This document shows positions 45,540 to 57,010 of a DNA stretch of 64,000 nt, one piece after another. The translations under genes and the position numbers were made by a program. Every line of letters begins with the position of its first letter. The stretch's first letter is position 1. Source of the stretch: Magnolia sinica (lineage: Eukaryota > Streptophyta > Magnoliopsida > Magnoliales > Magnoliaceae); contig NC_080575.1 of the NCBI RefSeq assembly GCF_029962835.1, positions 44,940,437 through 45,004,436 on the forward strand. Direction: 5' to 3'. The notes under the pieces are model-generated. The model saw nothing but the letters and a program-made list of their open reading frames with translations, searched no databases and was not told the origin of the DNA.

Positions 45540-48274
45540 ATGAGTGCTCCTGCTCCTCCACCTCCATTCTTTACACACCCTTTTCCCGGTAATGCTGTCG
45601 GATTTGGATCTCAAATCCCTTTTGATCCCGAAGCATCTGGGCCCGCTTTCCGCCCTGAATTCCCTCCCTTCAAGAAACCAAGAAATTCCGAAGACGCTCC
45701 CTTGTTTCCCATCCAAAACTCGCCTTTCAATCCCAGAATGCTTCCTCCACTCCCTCCTCCGATAAACAAAGGGGTAAACAAGATGTTCTTCAAGACCAGG
45801 TTGTGTGCAAAATTCAAGCTTGGGACCTGCCCTTATGGGAGTAACTGCAACTTTGCTCACGGGATCGAAGAGGTCCGGAAGCCGCCTGCCAACTGGCAGG
45901 AGATTGTGGCGGCCCATGAGGACGATCGGGCGGCTGGGAATTGGGGCGAACAGCAGAGAATCAATAGGTTGGGTATTTGCAGGAAGTTCTATAATGGGGA
46001 AGGTTGCCCGTATGGTGATAGATGTAATTTTCTGCATGAGCAACCAGAGCGGGTTAGGGAGGGTGTGGTGGCTAGCGTTGCGACTGTAGTGGTGGCAGGA
46101 ACTAGGGGAACTGCATCTGAGCGAACAGAGAGCAATGGGTTTGTGAATTCTGGAGGCGACAGTAACTGCTCGAATCAGAAGGGTGTGCTTTGGAAGACAA
46201 GGATCTGTAACAAGTGGGAGATGAATGGTCAGTGCCCTTTCGGTGACAAATGCCATTTCGCTCATGGAGCAGCAGGTTTCATTGCATTCTTTCTTTTCTT
46301 AGATTTGTGTGCTTTCTTGTTATTCATTGAGCTTTTGTGTGCTTGTTGTACTCCTGTTTATGTTTAGTAGCCCTGCTAAAGGGACTCATTCAAATTCCCT
46401 GACTAAATGGTATGCTGCAGATCCTATGGTGGACCCCCCGTGATCCACATGATCGATGGGAAGGTCCGAAAATCTCTGTTCAGTGTCCTGACTTAGTAAT
46501 ACCACTCAAGTAGGATACATGTTTCTCACAACATCACCTAAATAACCAACCCCCTGTACATTTTCCATTCTGAATTCCATGATCTGGATTATGGGTCATT
46601 TGTAATCCGGATCACTGCATTTACCAATCCCAAATTATGGTTCTGTACTCCTAATGTAAATTAACTTGTCATGTCATGAACCAAGGGATTCATAATTCGA
46701 AATATGCAACAGCATGTATACACACACATTTATATATGCACGCTCCCATGCACACTCACGATAATACCCCGCCATGCCATAGCATAAGATTATATAGAGC
46801 AGTTGAGAAACTCATTCAACTCAAATTGTCGAAGATCTGTGTTGATTTTAGCTTTTGACTTGAGTTTTAATACTGAAAGCCTTCTAGTTAGTACTATTTA
46901 GCAATGGAGATTTTTTGGTAGAAGCTTTTTAAACATGGAAACTGTGACTGAGTTTTGAATCAGCTTGGACTATAGCCTTTCATTGAGTCTGAGTTGTGTT
47001 TGAGTGCACCTCCTATCCATGTAGTGGTGTCTTGATGTGAAGACATTAATGCAATTGAGAAATTGTTTCCAGGTCTATTATGTGATTTATTTTTTAATTT
47101 TCATAAGGTACTGAACCTAATTGATGTTTTTTTTTTGTGAGAAATTTCATTCACATTCATTTGTCATTCTTTTTGGAATCAAACTATGAAATTGATCATT
47201 CTTTTTAAGAGATGCCAAAACCACAGAGATGGGCATATCTCTAGGGAGATGATTCCTTAGCAGATGCATGGCTTGTGGAGGATGATGCATCTAGTGCATC
47301 GCCTGTGCTTGGAACTACATATTATTTGATTGCCTCCTTGTATTATGGAATCAAATAATTAACAATACAAGGATAGAAGACTTCTCGATGAAGTTATGTT
47401 GCCAGTTGAAGGAAAATTTTGATGATGTTTCCTAGCATTTCATAATGAGGAAGTAGCACACGCATTTGCAGTTACGCATTTTTATTTTTTTTTTAAGTCC
47501 AATTTGGAAAGTAGTGTAAGTGCAACTTGAGCCCAGACTCACAGATGAAAGCCAATTAAAGAAAACCACAATTTGGTTATTTTCATGCTCAAAGGACTAG
47601 GAGTTTCAGTTGGGTACGATATTGCACTGAAGCACACCCTTCACATTCAGAACAGAACTATTTATCTCATGGTTGCTCATTTATTAAAAAGAATACCTCA
47701 TGCATACTCTCTCTGGTGAGAAAACACAAAGTGTCTGATAACAGAGAAACAAACATACTATATTGCTTTCTTCTTCTTCTTCTTCTTCTTCTTCTTTCTT
47801 CTAAATCAGTGCTATGATTTATTAGATTAAAAGAAAAGGATTGCAATCAAAACCCAATATGTTTCGTTCCACTATTACTTTTTCTTTGGAAATAAGTTGT
47901 CTTCGATGGATCTGATTTTGATTTTATTTTGTAATATCTGATGCTAAATTGCTTTGGATGTAAAATGCAAGGGTTTCTTTAGTATTGCTGATTTATTTAT
48001 GTTGTTGCTTGTCAATTTGGCAGCAGAACTTCAGAAGTTTGGAGTCCATATGGAGGAGGAAAGTGGGAATGCAGGCATGGCTCCCTCAAAGCCTCTTCTT
48101 AGTCCTGCTGACATGATGTTGCCTAGCAAGGCAGAAGCGAACTGTAAGATGCAAGCTGAGGGTAGGAAGCGTCTCTCCAAATGGAAAGGACATGACAAGA
48201 TCAGTGGCATATATGGTGATTGGATCGACGATATTCAACTTCTAAACAGGCCACCGAGCAAAGTTGCTAGCTGA
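45540..48274 (+). CDS. C3H39-like: CCCH-type zinc-finger protein, C3H39-like (2 coding exons)
   Basis: Exon 1 is 45540-46275 and exon 2 48027-48274; the junction GCAGCAG|GTTTCA ... GGCAGCAG|AACTTC splits a Glu codon and keeps frame, giving 327 residues. Three zinc fingers are visible: CX7CX5CX3H ([21 protein letters not shown], residues about 88-108), CX8CX5CX3H ([20 protein letters not shown], about 145-164) and CX8CX5CX3H ([20 protein letters not shown], about 223-242). The N-terminus is Pro-rich (APAPPPPFF). The tail [16 protein letters not shown] matches the end of Arabidopsis C3H39 (At3g19360), as do NWQEIV and AEL after finger 3. Fingers of this class bind single-stranded RNA; role in the cell is not shown by sequence. 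Reading through the donor would add 30 residues and stop at 46367, a less likely retained-intron form. It is the only intact gene I find here. Confidence 0.92.
46276..48026 (+). other. Intron of C3H39-like gene
   Basis: A 1751 bp intron with GT-AG ends. It is AT-rich and holds a TTC microsatellite (47768-47797) and no coding frame with family resemblance. Direct evidence is frame continuity and the match of the joined exons to the Arabidopsis protein. Confidence 0.85.
47768..47797. repeat. TTC microsatellite in intron
   Basis: Ten TTC units. Confidence 0.9.
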
Positions 48275-48740
48275 AGTTGGCTGGTTCTGTTGGTAATGTG
48301 AAGAGTTAAAAGAAGTTTTAAATCACCATTCTTTGTTAGATCAGGAAAACCTTGGTGGTGTCGGTTCCCCATCTGATATGGTTTTGGCCTCTCAAGTGAT
48401 TTCAGCCTGCAACGGCTTGCAGAGGCTAGGAGATTCTTTTTTTTCTTCTTCTTCTCTCTTTTTCTTTTTCGTTTTCTTTTTCTTTTTCAATTTTGAAGGT
48501 GGGGGGTTGCCAAGTTCTTTTTTCTTCAATTTAGATCCATAGGGGTTTTATGGGTGGGTTCTCCCCTACCTAGTCTCCATGTTTTTGGCTTCTCAGTGAT
48601 TGTATTCCTCCTTCGAAAGCAAGAGATGGCAATTTTCCTTTTTATTTTTCAAGTTTGGGTCATTGATGTTGATCTAATTGGGGTCTTATTCAATTTTAGG
48701 TTGGGAATTTTGTTATATTTCTTTGTAATGGACAATTGAA
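48275..48740 (+). other. Probable 3' untranslated region of C3H39-like gene
   Basis: Non-coding, with a pyrimidine tract at 48436-48490 (CTTCTTCTTC, then T-rich) and repeated GGTTTTGGCCTCTCA-like and GTTTTTGGCTTCTCA segments (about 48378 and 48581). No clear AATAAA; the end is not determined. Confidence 0.4.
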
Positions 48741-48783
48741 TCTTATTCAAAGAGAAAAGAAAGACAACAAGAGGGGGGAGTGG

Positions 48784-48882
48784 ATACATAATGACATCTC
48801 CTTGCATAAAGGATTGGAGGGATCATACCGTATTTGAATACATAATGACAACTCCTTCCATAAAGGATTGGAAGGATGGTAC
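48784..48882. repeat. 54 bp tandem duplication
   Basis: Two units share ATACATAATGACA, CTCCTT and CATAAAGGATTGGARGGAT (starts near 48784 and 48838). Confidence 0.8.
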
Positions 48883-49387
48883 AGGTAGATTAGGAGGCCT
48901 TGTGGGACGTCCATCTGATGGTGAAAACATTTTGCCAGCATTTCCTTTTATCAACCCAGCGGTTTGATCCTATTCATGGGTAATTCTTGTAAGTATCATT
49001 TGCTTCTCTTCCATGAAAGTTTCATTATATCAAATGTGGAGTGTGTCAGTTACCTTTCCTTTGGTTCTCTGTTTATAGTTCATTGAAGGATTGCACAGGA
49101 CGTGCATGTGTGGCATACATGGAAGATCCAGGCCCATGGTATGCCTTGACCCAAAATCGATGCCGACTGCTGATAGTGGGGATGTGCACAATATTTGTGA
49201 ATCATTGGTTGATCAAATTTTAACTGTCCAACTTTATTGTGCGGATGTGATCAACCTGATGAGTGAGCCGCCTATTTTGAGCATTTGTCCCACATGATCA
49301 GTGTCCCCGATTTCACACACGGATTGTTTTCATGAGACGAATGATCCGCACATGTACCCATCGGCTGTCTTGATAACCAACGCATGG

Positions 49388-49500
49388 TTTCGAGTCCTTG
49401 CCTCAGTGGTAGGCTCTGAGGTGTTTCAACACGAGGTCTTGGGTTCAAGACCCATACGTGGTGAAATCCCACTAGTGCGTGGGCGTGTGTCGAGGACACC
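49388..49500 (+). mobile_element. tRNA-headed SINE fragment
   Basis: TTGCCTCAGTGGTAGGCTCT (box A-like) and, 40 bp on, CTTGGGTTCAAGACCC (box B-like), then GGTGAAATCCCACTAGTGCG and GTGGGCGTGTGTC. It resembles a plant SINE head of the same kind as at 4050-4130. The tail is not clear. Confidence 0.5.
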
Positions 49501-49745
49501 CAACCATCAGCTTGAGTGTAGGATCCATCATGGTTTATATATGCCATCCAATCCTTCATTTGATGCGAGTCATCAACAAGCTGATGTGCATCAACATAGG
49601 TGGGCCAATCCACATAAATTATAAAGGTTTTAGGCATAATTTTACACCATATCACCTGATGAATAGTGTGGTTTCTTATGCACACCAAGTAATTCAAACC
49701 CACATGAAGTCGTTCACCCCACAGAAGTTGTAGTGGCATCCCTTT

Positions 49746-49814
49746 TTCCAGTGTTGTTGCTTTGGTAATTCTGAGTCACACCGGCATTTTCCAGCGTTGT
49801 TGCTTTGGTAATTC
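49746..49814. repeat. 43 bp tandem duplication
   Basis: TTCCAGYGTTGTTGCTTTGG followed by TAATTC occurs at 49746 and 49789. Confidence 0.85.
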
Positions 49815-49895
49815 CCAGTGGGAAGAGCATCAAAGAGGTGAATCACATTCATTTTCATGTGTAATTTAAATCTCGGTGGAAAAGCAGCAAGTGTG

Positions 49896-50067
49896 GATAT
49901 CGCAGATATGCGTTCTGCACAGGAGAGAGGAAGTCTAATGGAGCTTGTCGATGCCAAAGTTGGGGTCATAGTTCAACAATGATAAAGAGGCAATTATATC
50001 ACTCTTATGCATCATTAATGCATCTCCTGAACTCTGGCCGACCATGTCCGTTGTGTTGTGGTTAGCA
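49896..50067 (+). pseudogene. LRR receptor-like kinase (subfamily VIII-2-like) C-lobe fragment
   Basis: Two frames give neighbouring pieces of one kinase region: QERGSLMELVDAKVG (49920-49964), then after a one-base shift NDKEAIISLLCIINASPELW and PTMSVV (49978-50055). In intact LRR-VIII-2 kinases (RFK1-like) the pattern is QERGSLLELVDPxLG...EEALRMLNVALLCTNxSPxLRPxMSxVV. Length, spacing and order agree. Subdomain XI is degraded (Arg of LRP replaced), and no upstream kinase sequence was found, so this is a stray, decayed exon fragment. The short length leaves some doubt. Confidence 0.55.
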
Positions 50068-51082
50068 TACTCCAAGGCTTGAGTAGCGTTCAGGTTTCCA
50101 TTTTAAATTCCAAGTTCCCCTATCGATTGTTTGGAGTTTAGAGCCAGTAGCAATCATTACCGACATATCCAAAAAAGCCATAGCTTGAGTCCTAGCCCGA
50201 GCCAGACCTTGATTGTCTCAATGGATTAGCTAGGGACCAACACATCTACCCCCATCTCTACCCAATCAACGTTGATAACAGAGAGTAAAGATGGGTATAT
50301 ATATTCTTTGCAATAAAATGAAGAGTTTGATTCCAATGGATGTATTAGAACATGGATGATTTTGATCCAATTCAGCAATGCATGAATTTGTTCATAGCTT
50401 TTCATCTGATTAAAACAAATCAACTAGCTCTTACACATACTAAATAAATCTTGGAAGAAGAATCTATGGATTTAAAACCGAAGGGGTCGGGTTTGCAAAT
50501 TGCTTGCACTTAAAAGCAAGGATTAAAATATGTGGATCAAGTATGGTTTCGGTCACCACCAACACATGCCTATATCACCCTGTATTAGCCTATTTCAGGC
50601 CAAACCAGCCGTACCATCTCATTGGTGGTTAATGAGTATCGGGTGGTACGTACCAGTTTCAGAGGATACGTTAAACTTTTTTGCCCAAAAGCCAATTTAG
50701 ACAAGTCACGGAAGAATTGGTTTGATTGTGTCCATGCCATTACATTCACCAAACGACCTTCTAATCCTAATTTAGAGCATCTGCCCCCCAAAAACAAAAA
50801 TAAAATAAAAAGTTAAAGCAGTTCAACCTCCAGTCATAAAATAAAAAATAAAAATTAGATAAATCCAGATAAAAAAATTTCTCAAATCACCAAAGACATT
50901 TTGAATTTTAAAGTATGATTTTAATGTCATCTACATCAATTGAAATTTTAATTTATTAAATATAATTACACTTTGCCAATCAAAAATAAAAAGTTCTGGT
51001 TTTACTAGGCCTGGCAACGGCAGCCTATTCAACAGGAAAATGGTCCAAACAATTCCTTAGCATGTTACCCCAATGATTTTTT

Positions 51083-51093
<11 letters not shown>
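50068..51093. other. Non-coding stretch
   Basis: No gene recognised; AT-rich, unassigned sequence. Confidence 0.5.
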
Positions 51094-51113
<20 letters not shown>

Positions 51114-51222
51114 CTACTACTACTACTACTACTACTATTACTATTACTATTATTACTATTACTATTATTACTATTATTATTATTACTATTATTATTATTA
51201 TTACTACTATTATTACTATTAC

Positions 51223-51270
<48 letters not shown>

Positions 51271-51311
51271 TACACTATTATTATTATTATTGTTATTATT
51301 ACTACTATTAT
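51094..51311. repeat. Compound TTA/CTA trinucleotide microsatellite
   Basis: About 218 bp of ATT and ACT units in mixed order with rare GTT, preceded by a T run. The Tyr-rich and Ile-rich frames here are artefacts of the repeat. Confidence 0.97.
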
Positions 51312-51827
51312 GTGTGTGTGTGAGAGAGACTTTCAAATAGATGTTAGAAAACTCAACATTCAGAATATGGGTGGCAATGGGACAAGAAATCCTGTAGGCC
51401 AAGGGCCTGAAATCTAGGTCACATGCCTGGCCAAGTCCAATCATTAAGTTGGTCGTCATTATAATGGTTTAAGAACAATTATCAATAGTTTGTAATTGAT
51501 ATATGTGTGTAGTTTAAAAACAATTATTAAGTTCAGAGTCTTGTTTCAATGATCAAAACTGTCTATATAAGATTCATTGTGGATGAGAAAAAAAATTAAT
51601 TGGACTCATTTCAAACCTTTTGATCCCTAAACTCCTTTCGTTACCTGGACGACTCTATAGGGCTAGGGCTCTTTCAGTCTGACCAGGGATAGGAATGGGC
51701 TACAGGCAGGACATGTTCTAAAACTCAGTCGGTCGACCTGAAAGTTTTAATTCAACTTGAGCTGTCTGCTGGAACTTTTTTTTTATATTTTTATATTTTT
51801 ATATTTTTTAATTTTTTAAAGCTTGTT
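51312..51827. other. Non-coding stretch
   Basis: No gene recognised. Pieces such as GGCCAAGTCCAATCATTAAG and CAATTATYAA near-repeats (51475, 51525) look like old repeat. Confidence 0.5.
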
Positions 51828-51953
51828 AGTACACCCCACTGTCAGACCACACATCACTGTTAGCCACCCCCACTAGGGATCGGTACCAAGACCTCATTGT
51901 TGAAACGAGGTATCTTTCACTCAGTCTACCACTTGAGCTATGGATCAGGGTGT
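51828..51953 (-). mobile_element. tRNA-derived SINE fragment
   Basis: Minus strand: CATAGCTCAAGTGGTAGACT (fits box A TRGYNNARNGG), then CTCGTTTCAACAATGAGGTC and TTGGTACCGATCCC (box B-like), then CTAGTGGGGGTGG. Order and spacing fit a SINE head. Confidence 0.6.
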
Positions 51954-52494
51954 CTGTCTGCTAGAACTTGCTGACATGCATGCTCTGTCAAATATCTACA
52001 AAACACACTTGCTGAGTCGACTTGAAAACTCAAATACCTTGATACAGCCTGGTGTGGACAGGGTCACCTGTCTAGTCAACAGGAATTTCATGAAATGAAA
52101 GTCGAAGCATCAACCTCATCAGAGATGATATGCTTCCAACAAGCCAAATAGCATTATTGTGCTAGTTTGGTTATGTTATTTACTTTTCTTATACTAAAGT
52201 ATTTTTATCACCATATTAAATAGTTTAAATTTATAATTAAAATATTAAGACAAGTAATGACTCAGTTAAGTCTTTGAGATGACCAGGCCCAACTACACAT
52301 CGAGTCAAGTTTTCGAAATTTTAAACTATGGACCAGGCCATAAGGGATTAGGGCTGGGTTAACATAACAAAGGCGTGTTAAAAGTCATCTTGGAACTGTG
52401 AAATTTGAAAGAGTTCATTTTGCCTTTGTCACAACTCAAGATCTAGTGATTTGTCCACCCACTAAGGGCACATTCTTAGATAGTCCGATCATTT

Positions 52495-52697
52495 GAATTG
52501 GGAGTGAGTTGGTTTAAGTAAAAGGCTCTAAAAGGCTCAGGGAAAGGATGTGTATTGAAGTAGAAAGAAAAGACTTGAACACGTGTGATTTAACTAAAGA
52601 TATAGTCATTGATTAAATGAAATGGCAGAACATGATTCATATGGCGGCCGCAATTAGTTGGGATAAGGCTTAGATGATATGATGATGTTATTGTTAC
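52495..52697 (+). mobile_element. RTE LINE 3' end fragment
   Basis: Matches the end of the RTE element at 18231-19310: GGGAGTGAGTTGGTTTAAGT, AGAAAAGACTTGA, TGATTTAACTAAAGATAT, AATGGCAGAACATGATTCAT, then AATTAGTTGGGATAAGGCTTAG. Severely 5'-truncated. Confidence 0.8.
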
Positions 52698-52937
52698 GAC
52701 CATAAATAAGCTATTATCCCATAATTACATTATATTGACAACCTTTGAATGCATTCCACTGAAAAATTTTCTTTTCATTGTTCTAATTCTTTTTTTTTTT
52801 TTTTTTAATTTTTAAATGATCATAGTCATCCATTCAGCATAAGTTTCTTGGAATAGATGATACATCATAAATTCTTGTAGATATTGCACCTAATTCAAAG
52901 TCAATAGAGCCATTTTATCAGACCCAATCAAGAGGGC

Positions 52938-54337
52938 TGTTGAGGGTCAAATATTGCATATTATCCCCCATTTCTTATTGGATTTTATAAACATGATAAT
53001 GCTTGATGTTCTATTTTAATCATATTTGTGTTGCAGGGTAAATTTAAGAGCTTGGATTGAAAAGGATGCTAAAAGCATGGATTTAACTCTCAAGAATCAC
53101 CAAAGCCAAAGATGGATCTTATAAGACCAAGAATGAAGAATTCAAATGCCAAAGATCTAAGAAAACCAAGTGATGAATGAAGAGCATTAAATACTTGAAG
53201 TGAAGAAAATAAACTCTAAAAATCTACCTCTTTCGACTAGTTTAAGCCATCCTTCGACCAGTCGAAGGCTCCTGCTCAACTAGTCGAAGATTCTTCGACT
53301 CAAACTCTACCGACAAAATCCTTTAAATTCTCGTCATCCTCGACCAGTCAAAGGTTGTCCTCGACCAGTCTAAGGTTACGCAAACAGCACAAGAACTACA
53401 TAAATTTGAGGCAGTTTTCGAATTTTTCTAACTCGGTGAGAAAGTTAGAGTTGTAAAACTATAAATTGGGGTCCTTAAGATGTTCCTAGGCATCTTCTAA
53501 AGTTTGAGTGGAGCAAAAGGGTGGAGCCGCCATCCGAGAGTTCTTCTTCTTTCTCTTCAGTTGGTCTTTTTATTTTGTTTAAGGGTTTTGAGTTCAATCA
53601 TGTTTATGTTGGCTAAACCTCTTAGCTAGGGCTAAGAGGTGAAGCTTGTAGCGTGATTGAGATATTTGTTTTGTTTTGATTCATATTTTGTTGAACTCTC
53701 TTAGATTCTAGTTTGATTATGAAGGAATATTTTTAGTTTTTAATGGTTTGTTGTGACAAATTACAATAGATCTATGAAATCTTGAGATATCTTATTTTCC
53801 TGAATTGAAATTGTGAAATTAGGAAATCCTGTTGTTCACCATGTCCCTTAGGCATGGTAGGATGATAGAATCCTTCCTAACTTTCACAATTCTCTTATGA
53901 TTGGCTGTAGGATTAGTAAATCCTGTTGTTTGCCTTGTCTCCTAGGCATGGTTAGGTGACGGAATCACTTCCAAATCTTCACCACTCGCATCCATTGATG
54001 ATTAGATCCATGAGAAGTTTAAAGATCTAATAAATCTCTTCTTATCAATTGGATAAGATAGGACTCTAATTCTAGTTGTGTCCTTGAATCATGCAAGGTA
54101 GCTTCCCAATTGCTACAAGTGGATCCTTGGCACCCTAGTTACCACCTTTAAATTCACTAGTTTTAATTACTTTAATCACAATTACTCTCTCAAATATTTC
54201 AGATTTAAGTTTACATCTTCTTCTAGTTCTAGTTCTAGTTACTTTCAGAAGACACACAAGTTCAGTCCCTATGGATTCGACCTCGGTCTCACCAAGATTA
54301 TTATTGCATCGCGACCCTACAGTTGGGGTTGTGAACA
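52938..54337 (+). mobile_element. Ty3/gypsy LTR carrying a copia-like promoter block
   Basis: A 1400 bp LTR starting TGTTGAGGGTCAAATATTGC and ending GGTTGTGAACA, followed by a primer site (TTTGGTGCCATTGCCGGGGA, 54342). Its middle has an array of TTCGACCAGTCGAAG motifs (53228-53370), then CCAGTCTAAGGTTACGCA (to 53382), AATTTGAGGCAGTTTTCG (53403-53420) and AAACTATAAATTGGGGTCC (53456-53474), which mirrors the copia LTR order. The 3' third, with CTCTTAGCTAGGGCTAAGAG, matches the solo LTR at 5849-8224. Confidence 0.9.
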
Positions 54338-54341
54338 ATTT

Positions 54342-55255
54342 TTTGGTGCCATTGCCGGGGACTAACGGTTGCATTTTCTGAGATTAGCTAATTTTGGAAT
54401 CAGGTTAAGATTAGGTTTTTTTTTTTTTTTTTTTACTTTCTATTTTTAAGTTAAGGTTTTTCTGAATTATTTTAGAAACTAACTTTTTCTCTTTTTAAAA
54501 ACTTTCTATTTTCTATTTTTAGAAACTTTTCCTTTTCATTTTTAAAAACTAGGTTTGTTTTTTTAGAAACTTTCCTTTTTCGTTTTTAGAAACTAGGTTG
54601 CTATTTTTAGAAACTTTCCTAATTTGTTTTAAGAAACTAACTCAACTTTATATTTCTATTTTTAGAAACTAATTTACTTTCTTTTTTCTTTTGTAGGATC
54701 CTAACATAAAACTCTCCAATCCGATAACTTCCTTCTAACTTCTTCTCTACTTACTTTCTATATTGCTGTAGGATTTTCTTTTATTCTATTTTAAGATTAG
54801 ATTCAGAATTAGGGTTTCACCATGAACGAACAAGAGTGTCTAGAGTGGGCACGTAGATATGCTAATGAGAGGGTCCGTGAAGGCTTGTTAGATGATTATG
54901 TTAGCAAACAACCTATGTCTTAAAATTTTTATGAAATCATCATCGAGAACCAATTAGAATACAATGCTCCACCGGTTAAGAAGTCTATACGCGATCATAT
55001 GCGGGAAAATGATTATACCCGCCAATTGAGAGAACAGTATGTGATTATTGGGGTGAGAACTATTATCACCCATCAAACAAGAAGAAAACAATGCATGATT
55101 ATATTATGGTTGATAATGCGTACCAACAAATATCCAAGTTTCCCACCTATTACCCGTATGACTATGTGCGAGTGTTGTATTGTATATTTAGCACCCCTAG
55201 TTGTCAAATTTTGTTGTGACAAACCACTTTGGATTGATGGACCTGTAAAGTGATG
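54342..55255 (+). mobile_element. Gypsy leader and gag start, truncated
   Basis: Primer site, then a leader with repeated TTTTTAGAAACT units (about ten between 54470 and 54670), then a gag-like start near 54822 (MNEQECLEWARRYANER). It is a broken fossil and ends near 55255, where a 25 bp repeat (GTGATGGAAAGTTCACCTTC twice) marks the junction. Confidence 0.75.
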
Positions 55256-57010
55256 GAAAGTTCACCTTCAAGTTGAAGTGATGGAAAGTTCACCTTCAAG
55301 TGAAGATGTGCTACATTCAAAATACCGTCGGTGGTAGTCAAACTACCACCCGGGCCCACAGTCTCACGAAATCAAGGGTGGGACTTACTTCAGGTGCCCT
55401 AGAACATCGACCATCTACCAAAAAGCTTAATTGGGATCGCAAAAATCTCACAGGACAATTCGAAAAGTGACGTCAAGCAACTAAAGTTTCATATATACAG
55501 AAGATTATACAGCTGGTGATACATGGTCACATGATACAATAGAGCTAGTCATCATCGGGTATATAGTCATCTGTATCCTTTTGACGAACATGTAGCCCCA
55601 CAAGTCCCCCTCCAGCAAAACGCACATCGCCACTCAGAGCATAGGCAGGCTGCAAAATACGGCCGATACCGTACTGCTCACACCATGAGTTGCACTCCCT
55701 CGCTGGATCGACAAAGGCGCTGGCATCGAACCCTTACAAACCAACAATCAACTCCCGCTCGGGCACCGACCTCCAATCAGACAGACTAGACAGTGGACTG
55801 AGCAAAATGAATGGACTGTCAGTCAACTGTCAAAAGAGCCTCTCTCCAAGATACTACTTCTTTACGCGAGGATCTTTCAAGATGTGGCGTCATCACGAAG
55901 CCTAAAAAGCCTCCTGAGCTGCAGGAGTAAGCGCCGCATTTGACCGAAAGTACGGCCTGGTGCAGAACTACAGAAAATAAGGAGATCAAGGACAAAAGGC
56001 GAGTAGGAAGCAGACAACACAGGGCAGGGTAATTACTTACATCATCGGGGACAAGAGCATCGACATTCGACCTCCACGTAAGATTAGAGAATGAGCATAT
56101 GCAGCTCCAATTATCCTTATACCACAATATCATGCATGGAAAAAGAGGCATATGGTCGATCAACGTGGGGGCCAAATGAGGAAAGTGGTCAAAGAAGCAG
56201 ACCTGCACAAGGACGCATCAGAATCGCATCAACCATCTAGAGGCAAATGCAGACAAAAGGGGATTGGGCACGCACCTCGATGACCAGGTAAAAGCTAGTC
56301 AAGGATCTGTTGACACAACGGCTAGCCTGTACGGCGTGGGAAAAGTGATGTCAGCCACGAGCGATAATAGACGGGAACTCACCAACTCGTTCCCGTGACA
56401 AAATATTATCGCTCTTATAGTGTACAATATCAAGGCATGAGCCTTCATAATGGCCGCAGCCTCAGTCTTAGGAATGCATCGAGCAAAATTCAAGGACAAC
56501 CAAAGCAGCTTGAATTGATGCCTAGAGAAATCCAAAGGATCCGGCATCATCCCTAGCAGGCTCATCTAATCATCAGCAGAAGGTATCGGGAGATCCTCCT
56601 CAAATAGAACAGATCCCCCATCATACCTGAGACCCAACTGCATATAAATGCCATATGAGGTGATCCCCCATTCCCCGAAGGGTAAATGGAAAGTATGAGT
56701 CTCTGCATAGCACCGCTCTATCATAACAGACAAAAGGGACATGTTCATCTTGCTCAAACGAACCCAGAACAGGCTAGTGAAAGGAGTGTGCTCTAATACA
56801 TCAAAAAATAGAGGCTGACCATCCTTAAACCAATCCGGCCAGTGAGTCCTAACTCCACGCCCCCTCAAGATCGCTGGAGCACCACCTTCCCAAGCCACAT
56901 CAAACAGGTGTCAACCCTCTCGAGGTACATGGCACGGATCTGTCGATTGACGAAAAGGGCCAGCCTCATTCCTACCATGGCGAGGCATGTTGGACAAGTA
57001 AGATTCATAG
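55256..57010 (-). mobile_element. Antisense plant mobile domain (PMD) ORF in probable Tat-lineage element
   Basis: Minus-strand protein pieces match the plant mobile (aminotransferase-like) domain: LRGRGVRTHWPDWF, DVLEHTPFTSLFWV, then the family hallmark ETHTFHLPFGEWGITSYGIY with LGLRYDG, and the later HQFKLLWLSLNF and PHLAPTLIDHMPLFPCMILW. Splice-like junctions occur between pieces. PMD is found in MULE-type transposons, in some LTR elements as an extra ORF and in host MAIN-like genes. The plus-strand polypurine tract and LTR at 59060-60476 lie downstream, so I infer an antisense extra ORF of a Tat-like gypsy element. Broken in a few places. Confidence 0.65.

Noticed and set aside
45525-46265. 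246-codon minus-strand frame opposite the zinc-finger exon
   Set aside because: It is a shadow of the GC-rich exon 1; no family resemblance, and the plus strand has three intact CCCH fingers.
46276-46367. Intron-retained C-terminus of the zinc-finger protein ([20 protein letters not shown])
   Set aside because: Hydrophobic tail from intron sequence; the spliced form matches the Arabidopsis C-terminus.
51073-51417. Long Tyr-only and Ile-rich frames
   Set aside because: They are translations of the ATT/ACT microsatellite, not proteins.
51828-51953. Functional tRNA gene
   Set aside because: Both promoter boxes are visible but the stems do not pair as a tRNA; a SINE head fits better.
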